NCBI GenBank assembly: GCA_027924585.1
Contig: BSBM01001138.1
Location: 11,961,001-12,025,000, forward strand
DNA length: 64,000 nt
Source: Larix kaempferi
Lineage: Eukaryota > Streptophyta > Pinopsida > Pinales > Pinaceae
Reading direction: 5' to 3'
Shown: positions 12,664 to 25,842 of the stretch, piece after piece
Layout: every line of letters starts with the position of its first letter
Position numbering within the stretch: position 1 is the stretch's first letter
The notes under the pieces: generated by a model
Told to the model about the DNA's origin: nothing
The model's database searches: none
What the model saw: only the letters and a program-made list of their open reading frames with translations
Position numbers and translations under genes: made by a program

Positions 12664-14429
12664 AATTATATAGAATAAAATGTTATGGTTAATATTGAAA
12701 TTTGATTTCCAAAATTTTTACTAAGACTTAATTTTATTAGTATTGAAATTTGATTTTTAATATTTTTATTGTACTTCATTTTAAGTTTACATTAATTTAA
12801 AAAAAATTTAAAAATTTAAAAAAAAAAATAAAAATTTAAAATTTATAAAAAAAATTAAATTTAAATTTTTAAATAAAGAATTAATGATTGTTGAAAGTAA
12901 TAAAATCAAACAATTCATAATACATTTTTAATGTAAATACAAAATATAAAATAAAACAAGATAGGCTACAATATATATATATTTGAAAAATGGTTGGTGA
13001 ACATGTTACAAAAGTTTCATAAAAAATAAGTTTGAAATGGTTGATGAACATGTTACAAAGTTGTTAGTCCATAAAAAAATAAGTTTAAAGTTAAAGAGAA
13101 AATAAATAAAAAAATTATATTATTATTATAAAAAATTATAAAATTTGTCATATTAATAAGTAATTGTTATTAGACTATTTTATTAAAATTAAATTAAACA
13201 AAAGTCAACAATGTCATGTAAAAATCGTTATATGGTACTTAGAGAAAATTCCATATTAAATATTTTTATTTTTTTTAATTAAATCCACACTAATGAATAT
13301 ATTATCATCAATAACCTCTTTCACCAATAAAAAAATGAATGAATTTTTTGTTTCAAAAAAATTAATTTCATAAAAAAAAATTTTACAAACATTAAAAACT
13401 TTATAAAATGAAATTGAATTATTGTGAAGTCAAATAACTCAAAAAACTTTGAGTTGCAATTGAAAAGTATATTTCATACTTTGACAAGGTCTGATAAGAC
13501 TAATAAGATAAGACACATTCCACACCATATAAAAACGTATGCATAGACTAATAAGACAAGATATGTCTACGCCACCCTTTCCAACCTACCTCACCAAATA
13601 GATAGTATTCAAATTTAGTTTCCAATATTTTTAGTGTACTTTAAAAATCCATACAAGCATAGATCTCTCTAAAACTTGAATTTTAAGTTTTTAAAAAATT
13701 ATTAATTGTGAATTTTTAAATAAAAAATTAATAATTTTTTTCACTGGTTTAAAGTAATATAATCCAACAATCAACAATGCATTTTCAATAATTATAAATA
13801 TAAAATAAAACAAGGAACATTATGAAAGAAAGTTTATATAATATAAACATGTGTGAATAAAAAAAAATCATCTAAAATAAATTTAGATTTATTATAAGTT
13901 GACAACAAGTAAATATACTATAGTGTGGTTAATCTTTAATAAAATAAAATAAAATTTTAATTAATATATGGATTATAGATTAATAACTTATACTATATAA
14001 ATTATCTTAAAAATGATATATTATAATAAATTTTAAATAAAACTTATATATTGAAAAAGTAAAATTAAAAAAAAAATTACTTATTATTATTATAAATGGT
14101 TTTGGAAAATGAGGAAGTAGAAATTGAGAAAGTAATGAATTTTTAATGTTAATATTAGTATGTCATTTAGATAAAATATTTAGATGAATGATCAAATATA
14201 GAAAGAGATGGATTTGGTTCCATCCACTTGAGTTCAATTCTATTAAAACATCTCTTTTAGCTTTTATTTGCTCCACCTATCATTCATCATCCATGTAATA
14301 AATGTTATAAGTGACTTTAAAATAAAATATTAAAGAATTGTAATGTTAATGTGATGGAAATGGTGTTACAGCTGGTAGTTATCAAGTTTCCTTATTCAAG
14401 TTTTGATATCAGGAGGATACAATTCGAAC

Positions 14430-14485
14430 GGGAATGAAGTTTTGATCTTTGGAGCATCTGCATTGTTAGTTTTGACAATTCGAAC
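14430..14485 (+). promoter_or_regulatory. Immediate upstream leader with a minimal upstream ORF
   Basis: An upstream ATG-AAG-TTT-TGA (14434-14445) lies 40 nt before the transporter ATG and is preserved in all three units. If the transcript includes it, it could lower main-frame initiation. The transcription start cannot be located from the sequence, so this is only a candidate regulatory feature. Confidence 0.25.
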
Positions 14486-17400
14486 ATGAATGGGGTAGAG
14501 GGAATTTGGGAGTTTGGGAAGAGGTTGAGTAGAAATATGAGTGGCAGCAGATCTAACAGCGGAGTTGAAGATGTGTTTGACAGATCACAGAGAGAAAGAA
14601 TTGAGGATGACGAAGAAGCTCTCAGATGTACAGCTCTGGAAAAGCTGCCAACCTATGATAAGTTGAGGACCAGTATCATCAAGCAAGCACTAGAGGAAAA
14701 TAATAAGATGGACGTTGGCTACAGACAAGTGAATGTTCAGAAGCTCAGCTTCACGGAAAGGCAGGCCTTCATTGATAGTGTCTTTAAGGTGGTAGATGAA
14801 GATAACAAGAAGTTCTTGAGGAAACTCAGGAATCGTATTGACAGGTGAGTTTATTTATATCTGTATTTCACACTCACAGAAAGATTTCCAGAGTTTCCAG
14901 TTTCAATTTTCAACCCAGAATTCACATAAATAGTGTTTTGCCATTGTTTGCAGAGTTGGTATCCAGCTTCCAACTGTAGAAGTTCGATTTGAACACTTGA
15001 CAGTCGACGCAGAATGTTATGTTGGGACCAGAGGTCTTCCTACACTATGGAATACTGCTAAAAACCTGGTGGAATACTTGTTCCGCATGGTTGGACTGTC
15101 ACTCACAAAGAAAATAAATCTCACAATTCTGAAAGACGCAAGCGGAATTCTTAAACCATCTCGGTAATTGGGTGGTCCTCTCCGCATTTATTCAAGTCAC
15201 AGTAATATACATAATTTTTATGCAATTACCGTAAATCTATTTCAAATCTCACCGGATCCTTAAAGGCCTTCTTGCCTGAGCTAGAAGGGCTGGGCTGGTT
15301 CTGAAAGGTTTTATCTGAGACGTTGATACATGCTTACACCATATACTGGCACTGATAATGCAGAATGACTTTGTTATTGGGCCCCCCTGGGTCTGGAAAG
15401 ACAACATTACTGCAAGCTTTGGCTGGGAAACTGGACCCTGGCTTGAAGGTTGAAGCCTTTTTACAATCCTTACTCGGCATTGTGGCATTATCTAATGTTT
15501 CAGGAATAAAACAAGCTATTTATTAAACCATTCTTGGATGATCAGGTGAGGGGAGATATTACTTATAATGGGCATAGACTGGACGAGTTTGTTCCTCGCA
15601 AAACATCTGCTTACATAAGCCAGCATGACTTACATGTTGCGGAAATGACAGTTAGAGAAACACTTGATTTTTCTGCTCGATGTCAAGGTGTTGGTGATAG
15701 ATTCGGTGGGCTATCTAACCAAATATCAATCCACTAGACTTATGTTTCAGTTTTCACTTGGTTAAATAGTGCTCTGCATCCATACTTACATTTAACTTAG
15801 TTGCTCTGCGTCACACTCTGAAGGGGTCTTTGAAGTGTATATTGAATCATATGTTTGTTGGCATATTCTTGATGCAGAATTGCTTACCGAGCTCACTAAA
15901 AGGGAGAAGCAAGCTGGGATTTTTCCAGAGGCAGACGTTGATCTATTCATGAAAGTAATCTTGGATGCTTATTGGCCACTTGCTTGCTTATTAAAAAGCT
16001 TGATAGATTCTAATGTGTTACCCAACTTCGGAACGATTATGCTTATTCATGTCAATTTGGTTCTTTGATTGTATGGTCGGTTGCTTTCTGCAGGCAACAG
16101 CAATGGAAGGTGTGAAGAGTAGTCTTCAGACTGACTATATTCTGAAGGTAAATGAATTTGGAGGCAAATCTAGCTATAATTCAAAGCTTTAAATAAATAC
16201 ATTTACATATAGGTAGCAGATGAAATGCTGGAATTCATCACTGTACAATCCGCGTGTCTAAACAGATTCTGGGTTTAGATGTTTGCGGAGATAGAATATT
16301 TGGCAATGACATGGAGAGAGGAATATCCGGCGGGCAAAAGAAACGTGTCACAATCGGTATGGTCGATAAACATATCGAAAATTCCTCTTCACAGACAAGA
16401 GCTGTGTAATCAAGTATATACGTCATTACTATGACTAAAATCAGTGCAGTTCTGTTAATATTCTTGTAAGTTTCCTTTTTACAGGGGAGATGATAGTTGG
16501 ACCTACAAATACTCTCTTCATGGATGAGATATCAACAGGGCTGGACAGTTCTACCACCTATCAGATAGTGAAATGTCTGCATCAGTTCACCCATCTCATG
16601 GATGCAACTATTCTCATGTCCCTGTTGCAGCCAGCTCCAGAGATATTCGAGCTCTTTGATGACATAATACTCTTATCAGAGGGTCAAATCGTCTACCATG
16701 GACCTAGGGACAACGTCCTGGAATTTTTCGAAAGCTGTGGATTCAAATGTCCTGAAAGAAAAGGCGCTGCAGATTTCTTACAAGAGGTACTCAGATTATA
16801 AAATGTTCAAAATAATCCATGACAACTTGGCTTTCCAATTCAATTAGAATATTGTACTTCTATTTCCTCACCAATATCCACGGATGCAGGTTACGTTAAA
16901 GGAGGACCAAGAACAATACTGGGAAGACAAGAAGCAGCCGTATCGCTACATACCTGTCAAGGAATTTGTATTTAGATTTAAGCGGTTTCATGTAGGTTTG
17001 CATTTGGAAAATGAGCTCTTTGTCCCTTATGATAAGAAGAGAAGTCACAGAGCAGCCTTGGTGTTCGATAGGAACCCTATCCCAAAAATGGAGATCTTCA
17101 AGGCCTGTTTTGCAAAAGAATGGCTTCTAGTCAAGCGGAATTCCTTCATTTACATCTTCAAGATAGCACAGGTGAAATGTTTCACAGCCTAGAATTTAGT
17201 CTGATTTTAGATAAATCATAGTTTATTTCAAAATGCTGATCTTAGATGAGAACCATCACTACAAGAATAAAAGATATACAACTAGAACTATTTACCTTGC
17301 AGATTACAGTTGGAGCCCTTTTTGCATCGACTGAATTCTTGAAGACTCAATTGCAACATAAGACCACAAATGATGCAAATATATTCCTTGGAGCTCTTGC

Positions 17401-20400
17401 TTTCAGCCTTCTCGCCAACATGTTCAATGGATTTGTAGAATTGGCCATGACAATTGTCAGGCTCCCTGTGTTCTTCAAGCAACGGGATTTACTCTTCTAT
17501 CCTGCATGGGCTTTCACTATTCCTACTTTTCTACTGAGAATTCCAATGTCCTTGTTGGAGGCTGGAATTTGGGTGGTAACAACATACTACACCATTGGAT
17601 TTGCCCCTGAAGCTAGCAGGTATTATCAAAGAATCGATCATTTATCAGGATTGTCTCCATTCTTAGTCAAGCTTAATCTCTGCATTGCATTTGTTCCTTT
17701 TAATTGACATCAAATCTGTCTACCCTACAGGTTCTTTCGACAATTTCTTATTATGTTCTTATCCAATCAGATGGCAATGTCCCTGTTCCGTCTTCTGGCA
17801 GGAATTTGCAGAACGATGATATTAGCTAACACTGGAGGCTTTTCAACTCTTCTTCTCATATTCATGCTTGGCGGATTCATTATCCCTAGAGGTTAGAATT
17901 TTTATTTCCTTCTAACTCACTCACAACCATATAATCTTTCTAAAACATCAACGAGGCATTGATATAAGACTAGAATCTAGAAAATCTTGTCACTCTAATC
18001 CTATGATAGGCTTCTGGGTTTTTGACAGCGAAGTACATGTTTACAGTGAGATTGACAATAGATTTCCAATGCAGAAAACATCCCTAAATGGTGGATATGG
18101 GGCTATTGGTGTTCCCCTTTGACGTATGCAGAGAATGCGATTTCTGTGAATGAGATGCTTGCTCCTCGATGGATGATGGTAAGACTTGAACATTTTAATG
18201 CATTAAGAACTCCTCAAAAGATTGTGGAACAGATGGAAATAACCTAACATGAGCTTCCTTGAGGAAATGTTTTGACTATAAAGAGTTTTTCAAACCTATT
18301 CATCAAATTGACTAGTGTCATGGAACTGTGTTGGCCTTCAGAGTGCAGAGAAAACCACGAATTTGGGTGTTTCTGTGCTGGAGAGTCATAGCATCTTTCC
18401 ACAAAGTTATTGGTATTGGCTTGGAGCTGGTGCCTTGTTGGGTTTTTCAGTTCTCTTCAATGTGCTTTATACCTTGTCTCTTGCATACCTACATCGTGAG
18501 TCACTTCATTGCACTTATATATGCTCTTCTCTTCCTGTTCATGTTTCTGGAACCAATTCCTTTCAAATATGAATAATGTGGGATCTGTTTGTGCGTAGCT
18601 CTTGGGAAACCTCAAGCTGTCATTTCCGAGGAATCTCTTGAAGAAATGATAGACCAAGAGAATGGTACAGTGCAAGGGTACAATAGAAAGCCATCAAAAT
18701 CAAGAAGAGGGTTTTCTGCAGATAACAATAATACCTGTAAGGCAACTGTTAACCTACTCTGGTGCAGAGTTTCTTGAACAAATTAAGGGGAGGAGATAGA
18801 ACATAACTCTATGATCTTGAGTGCTATAACAAATTCTTCATTGTTTGGTTATACAGTTAAAATGCAGATCAGGAGAATGAGCAACCAACCATCTAGTTTA
18901 GAAAGCAATAATGAGTTGGGTTTGGAGGCTGCAACAAGAGTTGCTTGCAAACGAGGAATGATTCTTCCATTTGAAGCACTAACTATGTCTTTTGAAAATA
19001 TCAATTACTTCATTGATATGCCACCTGTATGGAATTTGAGCCCTGAGATTGATCTATTATGTTATTGAACTAATGCCAGTTTTTGTGGCTTCCATTGCTC
19101 GAAGGGTTTGGCTGACAAGTTCTGAATTTGCTTGCAGGAAATGAGGGAACAAGGAGTGACTGAAGGTAGACTTCAACTTCTCCGAGATGTTACAGGAGCA
19201 TTCAGGCCTGGTGTTCTTACAGCATTGATGGGTGTCAGTGGTGCTGGGAAGACAACTCTCTTGGATGTCTTGGCTGGAAGAAAGACTGGAGGATACATTG
19301 AGGGTGATATTAAAATCTCTGGATTTCCCAAAAAGCAAGAAACCTTTGCTCACATTTCCGGTTACTGTGAACAGAATGATATACATTCTCCACAGGTCAC
19401 TGTACGGGAATCCGTGTTATATTCAGCATTTCTCCGTCTTCCAAAGGACGTTGACAAAAAAACCAGAATTGTAAGTCTACCAATATTATTTTCTCTGGTC
19501 TACTGTCTAATAGTGAATTTTCTTCTGACATCGCACGAAATTGTCATATTACTAACTTACAAAAGATTCCAATTTGTAGGCCTTCGTTGATGAGGTCATG
19601 GAACTTGTGGAGTTAAAGAATTTAAGGGATGCACTGGTAGGCCTGCCTGGTATATCTGGATTGTCTACTGAACAAAGAAAAAGGTTAACAATAGCTGTGG
19701 AGCTTGTTGCAAATCCTTCCATAATTTTCATGGATGAGCCCACATCTGGTTTGGATGCTAGAGCAGCTGCAGTTGTGATGCGAACTGTTCGTAATACAGT
19801 AGATACTGGAAGGACTGTTGTCTGTACCATTCATCAGCCTAGCATTGACATCTTTGAAGCTTTTGATGAGGTACACCAAAGTTTAGATTATAATATAACT
19901 TGATAGGGCAAGAATGGTGTTGATTTCTGACTTACCATGTTGGGTCCAGCTATTGTTGATCAAAAGTGGAGGGCAAGTCATTTTCTTTGGGCCAAAAGGC
20001 CAGAATTCTCACCAGGTTATTGAATACTTTGAGGTAAAAACTCGGCAGATTCTTGCTGTCATTTTAAAAGTAACAGTTTTGAACAGAGCACTGCTAATTT
20101 AATGCCTGCATCTGAGATACTCTTTTTTTTCGCCATGACAACTACAGGCTATTCCAGGCGTACCAAAGATCAAAAACAAATACAACCCAGCTACATGGAT
20201 GTTGGAAGTTAGCTCTATTGCTGATGAACATGGTTTGGGGATAGACTTTGCAGAGCATTACAAGAAATCTTCCCTCTATAAGTAAGCATTAAACTAATCA
20301 ATATTTTCCCAGCAGAATCCTTAGGCTTATAATAGTTAGCATTATCACAAGTCTACAACATACAAAGATATCAGCTTCAAGCTCACATTCCAACATCATC

Positions 20401-22176
20401 CTTTTCTTGGCAATACAGGCAGAACGAGGCATTGGTGAAAGAGCTCAACATTCCATCTCCAGGATCAAAGGATCTTTACTTTGCAACCCAGTATTCACAA
20501 TCATTCTTTGGACAGTTTAATTTATGTTTATGGAAGCAATGGTGGACTTACTGGCGAAGTCCTGATTATAATGCTGTTAGATATGTCTTCACAGTTATCT
20601 GTGCTCTGCTCGTTGGAACAATCTTTTGGAAGGTCGGCCCAAAACGGTATGTACTCAAGATATAACCCTGCAAGAAAGATTACTGTCCAAACATTTTGTT
20701 GTTTGGATTGACTAACCACAAAAATGTTCGATTCTCTTATTTTTTATGTTCTAGACCCCTTTTCTTCTCAGATACTAAGAAAGAGCTTGACTGCATATCA
20801 GAGAGAACAGCAATGATCTTTTTATTGTTGCGGGGGCTATGTATGGAGCGGTTACATTCTTAGGGCTTAGCAATTGTTCAACTGTGCAGCCTGTGGTTGC
20901 AGTAGAGAGAACTGTGTTCTACAGGGAAAGGGCTGCAAGAATGTATTCTGCAATTCCCTATGCTCTGGCTCAGGTTTGTCATATATCATTGTTTCATTTT
21001 ATTCTTGACCCTAACTGTCCACGTTCAAACCCTCTATCTTCCAAAGATTGGCCAATAACGCACAATATAGACCTATGATTGCCAATTCAAAACAAGCTTT
21101 GGGGTTCAGACTCCAAATCCTTGGTTCAATATGCCAGCATCTTCCCACTAGCTTGTATTAGCATGGCATCGTGTTTCTACATGCTAAGGGTACCCTTTGG
21201 TTTTCTGGATAAGCCAATGCTGGCTCTGATGTCTTGGTTGGGTTTGGGAAGGTCTTTGAAGGTCCCACCTCACCTCCACAGTGTTAACAACTTAACACCA
21301 TCAATTCTCCTCCCACTCCTATGATTTTTTGTCGCTTATTCTATTCCTGTAATTAGATAACCGGATCGGATTCCTATTTACATATGCAATGTCTGCTGGT
21401 TTTCTTTTTTGACAGGTGGTGATTGAGCTTCCATACATACTCGGGCAGACAGTTATGTACACTCTTATCATTTACAGTATGGTCCAATTTGAGTGGACCG
21501 CTAAGAAGTTCGCCTGGTTCTTCTTCCTGAACTACTTCACATTTCTCTACTTCACTTATTATGGAATGATGACAGTCTCCATTACTCCAGACCAACAATT
21601 TGCCACAGTAGTAGCTTCAGCTTTCTACTCCCTTTTCAATATGTTTTCAGGATTCTTCATTCCTAAACCGGTATGCAAACTTACTTTATCCTGTTTATTT
21701 AGACTTAACTTTATTATCCCATGTAACTAGGCAAAAACAGGATGTAAGTATTTATTGTCATTTTGAACAGCGAAGCTGAGGGTTCAAAAGTAACTCCATG
21801 CCTCCATGCTTATTAGGAACTCAGTTCTCATAGCATAACTTAACTTATGTTAAATTGCCTCATCTTAATAATCAGCTTGTCATAATGGGTTTCTGAATGG
21901 ATGCAGAGAATCCCAAAATGGTGGATCTGGTACTATTGGATATGCCCGCTTTCCTGGACCATATATGGCCTCATTGCTTCTCAGTATGGGGACGTTACAG
22001 ACCCTCTGGAAGTATTGGGTGAGGGAACTGAACCACTGAATAAATTCATCGAGGATTACTTCGGATACAGGCACGATTTCTTGGGTGTAGTAGCTGGAGC
22101 CCTAGTCGGCTTCTCTGTTTTCTTTGCATCTGTCTTTGCTTTAGGCATCAAGGTATTGAACTTCCAACACAGGTGA
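14486..22176 (+). CDS. Full-size PDR-type ABC transporter (ABCG subfamily), 23 exons, about 1476 aa
   Basis: A plasma-membrane-type pleiotropic drug resistance exporter with reverse NBD-TMD-NBD-TMD order. Exons inferred from GT-AG sites and protein continuity: 14486-14844, 14954-15163, 15364-15448, 15546-15705, 15878-15954, 16094-16147, 16266-16356, 16485-16786, 16890-17171, 17303-17619, 17731-17891, 18075-18178, 18342-18495, 18599-18736, 18857-19026, 19138-19470, 19580-19870, 19950-20033, 20148-20281, 20419-20646, 20802-20973, 21416-21670, 21907-22176. Together they total 4431 nt in one frame. NBD1 has Walker [10 protein letters not shown] (~196-204), signature ISGGQ (~335-339) and Walker B LFMDE (~356-360). 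NBD2 has GVSGAGKTT (~920-928), LSTEQ (~1027-1031) and IIFMDE (~1047-1052). The TMDs span roughly 541-785 and 1200-1476. The N-terminus ([19 protein letters not shown]) resembles the cluster that includes AtABCG40 and tobacco PDR1, which export diterpenoids or hormones. The substrate here is unknown. Exon 3 uses a weak donor (GTTGAA), and the acceptors of exons 13 and 21 are my choice by phase. Confidence 0.93.
20974..21415 (+). other. Longest intron of the transporter (intron 21)
   Basis: 442 bp between coding exons 21 and 22, longer than the other introns (roughly 80-330 bp). It contains a higher-GC stretch around 21080-21310 (GGGGTTCAGACTCCAAATCC...) not resembling flanking intron DNA. This could be a small inserted element, but no target duplication or terminal repeat was found. 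Confidence 0.4.
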
Positions 22177-24649
22177 AAAGCAAGCAGAGGTGCCGCAAAA
22201 TTCAGAATTCTGTGATGTGGGCATTTGAGTTTTCCGCTGTTTGAATTTTAGAGGATCCCTGCCTTGGACGGCAAGATCCTGGGATTGGAGTGATGGTTGT
22301 ATAAATACCTGAAATCTTTTGGGTATTTCTCTATCCTAGACAGGAGAACTCCCCTGCACGTGCAGTGGAAATTGGAAATCGTTCGGGTTTAAAATTTCCA
22401 TAAAGATCCCATGATGGTCAAATGGTCCCCGCGCATTACATATGCGATATTTCCATATAATCGCGTCTACAACCATGTGGCCTCTTTCATTTTAATTTTA
22501 CTTCAACCATTCAGTTGTTTATGAAAAAATAAAAAGCATTCAATGTGAATTTGACTTTTTTAATATTTTTTTGACCATGAGAATGGAAAACTTTGTAGAA
22601 AAATAGACCATTTTGAATAATTTTTTCCTCCTCTAAATGGGTCTTAATTATTTATATGTCTTGTTTTTAGATTTCAATGATTTATTTATTTATATGTATT
22701 GTTTTTAGATTTCAATGATTGGAATAACTTGGGTATTCTTTGTTTGGTACATGATATTTAAATTGTTTAATTGTTTTTGTATAAATTGAAATTTGGTAGG
22801 TAAAAAAATATAGAAATTGCAATTTGTATTGTTTAAATTATTATTTTGGTAATTTGGATGGATTGAAAGATGTATAATATTCTAAAATTATAATTTACAG
22901 ATGTTGAGATTGAAAATTGGTTCAAAGAATTTTTTACAATTAGATTTAAAATAAGTATTTACTAGGATCTTTAAAAAAAATGAAAAATGACAAAGATCTT
23001 CAGCATCTTTAAAATGTGAAGAACAAAATCTCTATGTATCAAGGTCTTCAACAACTTTAAAATGTGAAGAACAAATTATTCAAGATAATTGTTTTCTTTA
23101 TCCAATATTTACACAATTGCAAATGATGGAAAATAAGTAATTAATCTAAAAAAGAACAAAACAAAACCATAATACCAAACCCCATTAATGCATAAGGATT
23201 TCTACATATATTTCAAAAAAATTACATCTTTTGTTTGATCAGAGGACAGTTTATAAAGATCTATTACAAATATTGAATACAATTTTGAACATCACATTGA
23301 TAAACTTGAAATAAAATTCAAGGCATATTTGAAGGCACTATAATAATGGTCCATCTGTTCTTAGAATTCTAGTAGCATCCCTATCATGTGTGGGTTGTAA
23401 CTTGTAAGAGCTTCTTTGTAGATACTTTTGCTATCTTTCAAAAAGGACTGGTATTGGTCTTGGGTTGCATAATTTGTTGGCCTTATACTTACACAATACT
23501 TTTGTTCAATTCTTTTGTTAATTGCTTCAATTATGAACAACAAGAATCTATAATATTAACATTACTCTATTGCTAGGATCATTTTAGAAGAGGAAATGCC
23601 ACATCACAAATCCATTACCAAGTGAGAAGGTCTGCTCCACTCATCATGATGTCCTATCAAAAAGCTAAAAAGCATACATCTAGACGAAAGTTTTAAAACA
23701 AAATCTCCCCACACTACAACTAGATTATTAGGCCAGCCTCTTATGTACTTTCATGAATTTGATTAGTACACTTAAGATAAGGTCTATACATTTAGAAACT
23801 CATTGTTGATTCTGTTGTACATACAAATGTTAGAAAATGAAGAATAGTTTAACCACATAAAGGTAAAAAATTTCCAATCACATTTAAGGATAAGGTCAAG
23901 GTTGTATAAGCTAAATCTCTCTTATTTATTAGTTGAAGTATACTTAGATATAAAATGCATTAACTGGAAAAGCATAAAATCAACATACTAGAAGTATTCA
24001 CAAGAAACATATACATTGTATCTCTTGTACCACTCAAACAACTCTAACCATATCTATATTATATATATTCATGCTTATAACAACATGATAAAGAAAACCT
24101 AAACAGATGATTGTAGGAAGATATTAATAAAAAAATCAAATCTAATTTATCTCCAAAAAGGAACACTATTCTACTTACTATACTATTTATCATAGATATA
24201 ATTGTTTAGACTTGAAATAAAGATATAATTGTTTAGACCTGAAATAAGTTCTAGCTAGCATTCTATCTCTTGAAAACAATTCAAGAAGGGGAAATGATGT
24301 AATAAGTATATAAAAAAAAAAAACCGATTACTTGGGATATGCACACAAATGACTTTAGTCACAATCCTTATGAAGTGTGACCCAAATCACCTTATCAAAG
24401 GCATGATTACTAAACTTATTATATTTGTTGTAGAGCATTATAAGGCAAGCCATATAAACATAAGCACAATTATGTATTGAAGCAATGCCTCATCTTTATA
24501 ATGCAACACCTGTGAATAAACTGTTGCATAGACATAACATGACCTTTACAGACGCATCTAAATAATGGGTTTGCATATCCGTAGAAACTTGTTTATGTTT
24601 GATAGGCCCAATGCTTCTTTTGATAGGGATGTCATCTTCTTCTTGAATT
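22177..24649. other. Intergenic region downstream of the transporter
   Basis: Transporter 3' flank, then AT-rich DNA. No gene is supported. It holds a ~40-bp tandem duplication at 22647-22720 (TTTATATGT-TTGTTTTTAGATTTCAATGA) and a 27-bp duplication at 24194-24247 (AGATATAATTGTTTAGAC). The last ~350 bp is the left flank of the copia insertion; its minus strand looks faintly protein-like but is not recognisable. Confidence 0.6.
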
Positions 24650-25788
24650 TGTTGGGAACAGAGCAGCAAATATCGAATCTTGTATTGTAGTATGTTCCTT
24701 GTACAAAATCAAATATTTCTGCTTAACAAGCACTGGACAACCTCTACATGTGGTCCAACAATCCTTCCTACAACCTGGAGATTACAAATACTAGCAACAA
24801 ATATGAATGTTAATTGAAAAACAAATACACAATAGTTAAAAACAAGCATACAAACATGCACAATCTAATTCCCAGAACAGAGCATACATGAAAAATGCAG
24901 TCACAAGAGAAACACAGAATTGAGCATAAACTCTCTTGTTTCATTAGCTTCAACGTTCTGTACAAAGACAACTAATTCAACTTATAAGGAATTACCAAGG
25001 CCAAAATGTATCCTAAATAAGAAAAAGGTAGAGAGAGATAAGCAAAAATGAGAGAGAAAAATAGAGTAGTATAGTATTTTTGCGATAACGTTTGATCCCA
25101 AAGTCGGATTTGAGTGCACTTGGTACCGTTGGAAAGCTCTCATCGAGGGCCACAACTTTCATGTTTTGATCTTTCCAATATTCCACACGGTTTGGATGGG
25201 GCGGGAATTTTAGTAAACCTGGGCATAAGGAATCTTAAAAAGCATCTATCAAAAGATGCTTTTCGAAAAGCATCTTTTGATAGATGCTTTTTAAGATTCC
25301 TTATGCCCAGGTTTACTAAAATTCCTGCCCCATCCAAACCGTGAGGAATCTCATGAATCCCAAAACATGAAAGTTGTATCCCTCGATGAGAGCTTTCCAA
25401 TGGTACTAGGTGCACCCAAATCCGAGTTCGGGATCAAAATTTATCACCAAAATACTATAATATTCTTTTTTTCTCTCTCTTTTTTGCTTATCTCTCTCTA
25501 CCTTTTTCTTATTTAGGATACATTGTAGAAGAGGGTAGAATGTTAATCAGCAACACACCCAATACAATATTTTTTTACAATAAAATACAATTTGAGTTTT
25601 TTCCCCGAATACACGGCCTTTAGAGCCTTCCTTTCTATTGGTGGAAGGATGGCTTCATCGAGAAGCCTTTGAATTTAATTTGAAAATACATTTTCAACTA
25701 TTGGTTGGAATTGTAGATCGAGCTGGCACTGGAGGGTGAGCTGGTGTATATTTCAGTAAATGTCATAATTTAGCTTCACCAAATAACA
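24650..25788 (-). repeat. Copia 3' LTR, interrupted by a palindromic element
   Basis: Aligns with the 5' LTR at 34661-35234 from TGTTGGGAACAGAG to TTTAGCTTCACC-RATAACA. It is about 565 bp longer because of a block between CAACTAATTCAA (ending 24980) and the shared CCAATACA.TATTTTTTTAC, which contains the 520-bp palindrome. Confidence 0.9.
25005..25524. mobile_element. 520-bp palindromic (foldback) element
   Basis: Two 260-bp arms meet exactly at 25264/25265 (…CTTTTC|GAAAAG…) without a spacer. The outer ends are AATGTATCCTAAATAAG and its complement, and the arms are highly similar throughout. Short frames on both strands therefore encode nearly the same peptide (MHLVPLESSHRG...), which is a by-product of symmetry and not a gene. 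It lies inside the copia 3' LTR. I could not identify a clean target duplication, so the class is uncertain (foldback or MITE). A transcript would fold into a long hairpin. Confidence 0.92.
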
Positions 25789-25842
25789 TTCTCCCACTTG
25801 AAACTAAATGGAGGCTCTGGTTTGTTGTTCATCCAAAATTGT

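Larger units (their letters stand above)
9902..14786 (+). repeat. Tandem unit 3, continuous with the transporter gene
   Basis: Third copy, 4885 bp. It is collinear with unit 2, but at 14786 it continues into the remainder of exon 1 and the whole downstream gene instead of starting a new unit. The shared 52-bp duplication is at 10867-10970. A homopolymer-rich AT expansion near 12800-12850 is private to this copy. This is probably the ancestral locus, or the copy that kept the gene body after unequal exchange. Confidence 0.95.

Noticed and set aside
25114-25415. Two open frames on opposite strands encoding almost the same peptide
   Set aside because: They are the two arms of the palindrome read in each direction; no domain and no sign of selection.
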